This document shows, piece by piece, positions 5,869 through 6,090 of a stretch of DNA of 6,090 bases. The position numbers and the translations under genes are program-made. The DNA comes from an archaeon. GTDB lineage: Archaea > Nanobdellota > Nanobdellia > SCGC-AAA011-G17 > GW2011-AR18. The notes under the pieces are model-generated. The model did not search any database and had not been told where the DNA came from. It was given only the letters and a program-made list of their open reading frames with translations. The stretch spans positions 1 through 6,090 of the forward strand of contig JAHFKM010000051.1 in assembly GCA_023245385.1 (NCBI GenBank), given 5' to 3'. Every line of letters begins with the position of its first letter. Position 1 is the stretch's first letter.

Positions 5869-5900
5869 TTGACGGATTACTTTTTTAGATGAACTGGTGT

Positions 5901-5910
5901 TTTATAAAGT
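5901..5910 (-). promoter_or_regulatory. TATA box of the L1-L10-P1 operon
   Basis: ACTTTATAAA on the minus strand (5910-5901) is a strong archaeal TATA element. A start site about 25 nt downstream, near 5880, would give a leader of about 47 nt before the GTG at 5833, long enough to carry the Shine-Dalgarno. Confidence 0.55.
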
Positions 5911-5957
5911 TTATTGAATAGTTTTTGTTTCTTTTGAATAGTAAAATTTTGGAAAGA

Positions 5958-5994
5958 TTTATTAAATTGTTGTACCTTACTTTTCGTTAAGGAG
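5958..5994 (+). promoter_or_regulatory. TATA box and Shine-Dalgarno of the right-edge gene
   Basis: TTTATTAAA at 5958-5966 is a TATA-like element that would start transcription near 5985-5988. AAGGAG at 5989-5994 is a Shine-Dalgarno 11 nt before the ATG at 6006. The leader would be about 18-20 nt. It diverges from the L1 operon promoter about 50 bp away. Confidence 0.45.
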
Positions 5995-6005
5995 TCTTTG
6001 AAAAA

Positions 6006-6090
6006 ATGCCACCACACGCTCACATACAATTAATAGATTCATTACTTGGCGAAGAATTTTATGCAGATTCTATTCCTGAAGCGCAACGTG
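6006..6090 (+). CDS. Unidentified protein, N-terminal fragment
   Basis: Twenty-eight complete codons run from ATG 6006 to the right edge without a stop, beginning MPPHAHIQLIDSLLGEEFYA and continuing DSIPEAQR. A TAA in frame at 5988-5990 and a Shine-Dalgarno AAGGAG (5989-5994) support this start. The segment is soluble in character, with no signal peptide or membrane helix. I do not recognise the family from so short a piece. The gene is divergent from the ribosomal operon, so no shared function is implied. Confidence 0.55.
   Translation, partial: MPPHAHIQLIDSLLGEEFYADSIPEAQR

Noticed and set aside
1..6090. CRISPR arrays, insertion sequences, tRNA or rRNA genes
   Set aside because: No regularly spaced repeats, transposase-like frames, terminal inverted repeats or tRNA-like cloverleaf motifs were seen on either strand.

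Overview
The window is AT-rich archaeal DNA. The domain call rests on several points. It encodes archaeal-type ribosomal proteins: aL1, an aL10/P0 with the archaeal insertion domain, and an alanine-rich P1 stalk protein ending in GLFG. It also has a COG1340-like coiled-coil protein and a short archaeosortase. The promoters are TATA-type, one of them placed for a leaderless transcript, and oligo-T tracts follow the genes. The small archaeosortase, the AT content and the tight packing suggest a DPANN lineage (Woesearchaeota/Pacearchaeota-like). That placement is an inference and no marker here proves it.

Layout. Bases 1-105 (-) hold the N-terminus of a DedA-family membrane protein that runs off the left edge. 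Diverging from it at 177-719 (+) is an archaeosortase/exosortase-family membrane transpeptidase with C62, R104 and H124. Its 3' end overlaps by 44 bp the 3' end of a 290-aa coiled-coil protein (676-1548, -). A divergent promoter region of about 114 bp separates that gene from an M3-family oligoendopeptidase F-like zinc peptidase (1663-3411, +). After a convergent gap (3412-3615) comes a leftward ribosomal operon read L1 (5833-5144), L10 (5147-4254), a charged small reading frame (4210-3962) and P1 (3921-3616). A further divergent promoter region separates L1 from a truncated rightward gene starting at 6006, whose product I do not recognise.

The ribosomal operon would make the L1 stalk and the L10-P1 GTPase-recruiting stalk of the large subunit. 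L1 and L10 overlap by 4 bp (ATGA), so their translation is probably coupled. P1 has its own good Shine-Dalgarno sequence, as expected for a protein needed in several copies per L10. L11, often found upstream of L1, is not here; L1 has its own promoter and a leader of about 47 nt.

The most unusual signal is at the end of the L10 gene. The frame ends AGG GAG GGT CCC TGA. This is a shift-prone CCC-UGA stop preceded 2 nt upstream by a Shine-Dalgarno-like GGGAGG with no start codon to serve. The +1 frame opens just before this site and runs 97 codons, through the orphan small reading frame, which itself has only a poorly placed TTG start. The arrangement resembles the bacterial release-factor-2 frameshift site. 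It could let a fraction of ribosomes make a 394-residue L10 with an extra charged C-terminal tail. A one-base assembly or mutational indel is the main rival explanation.
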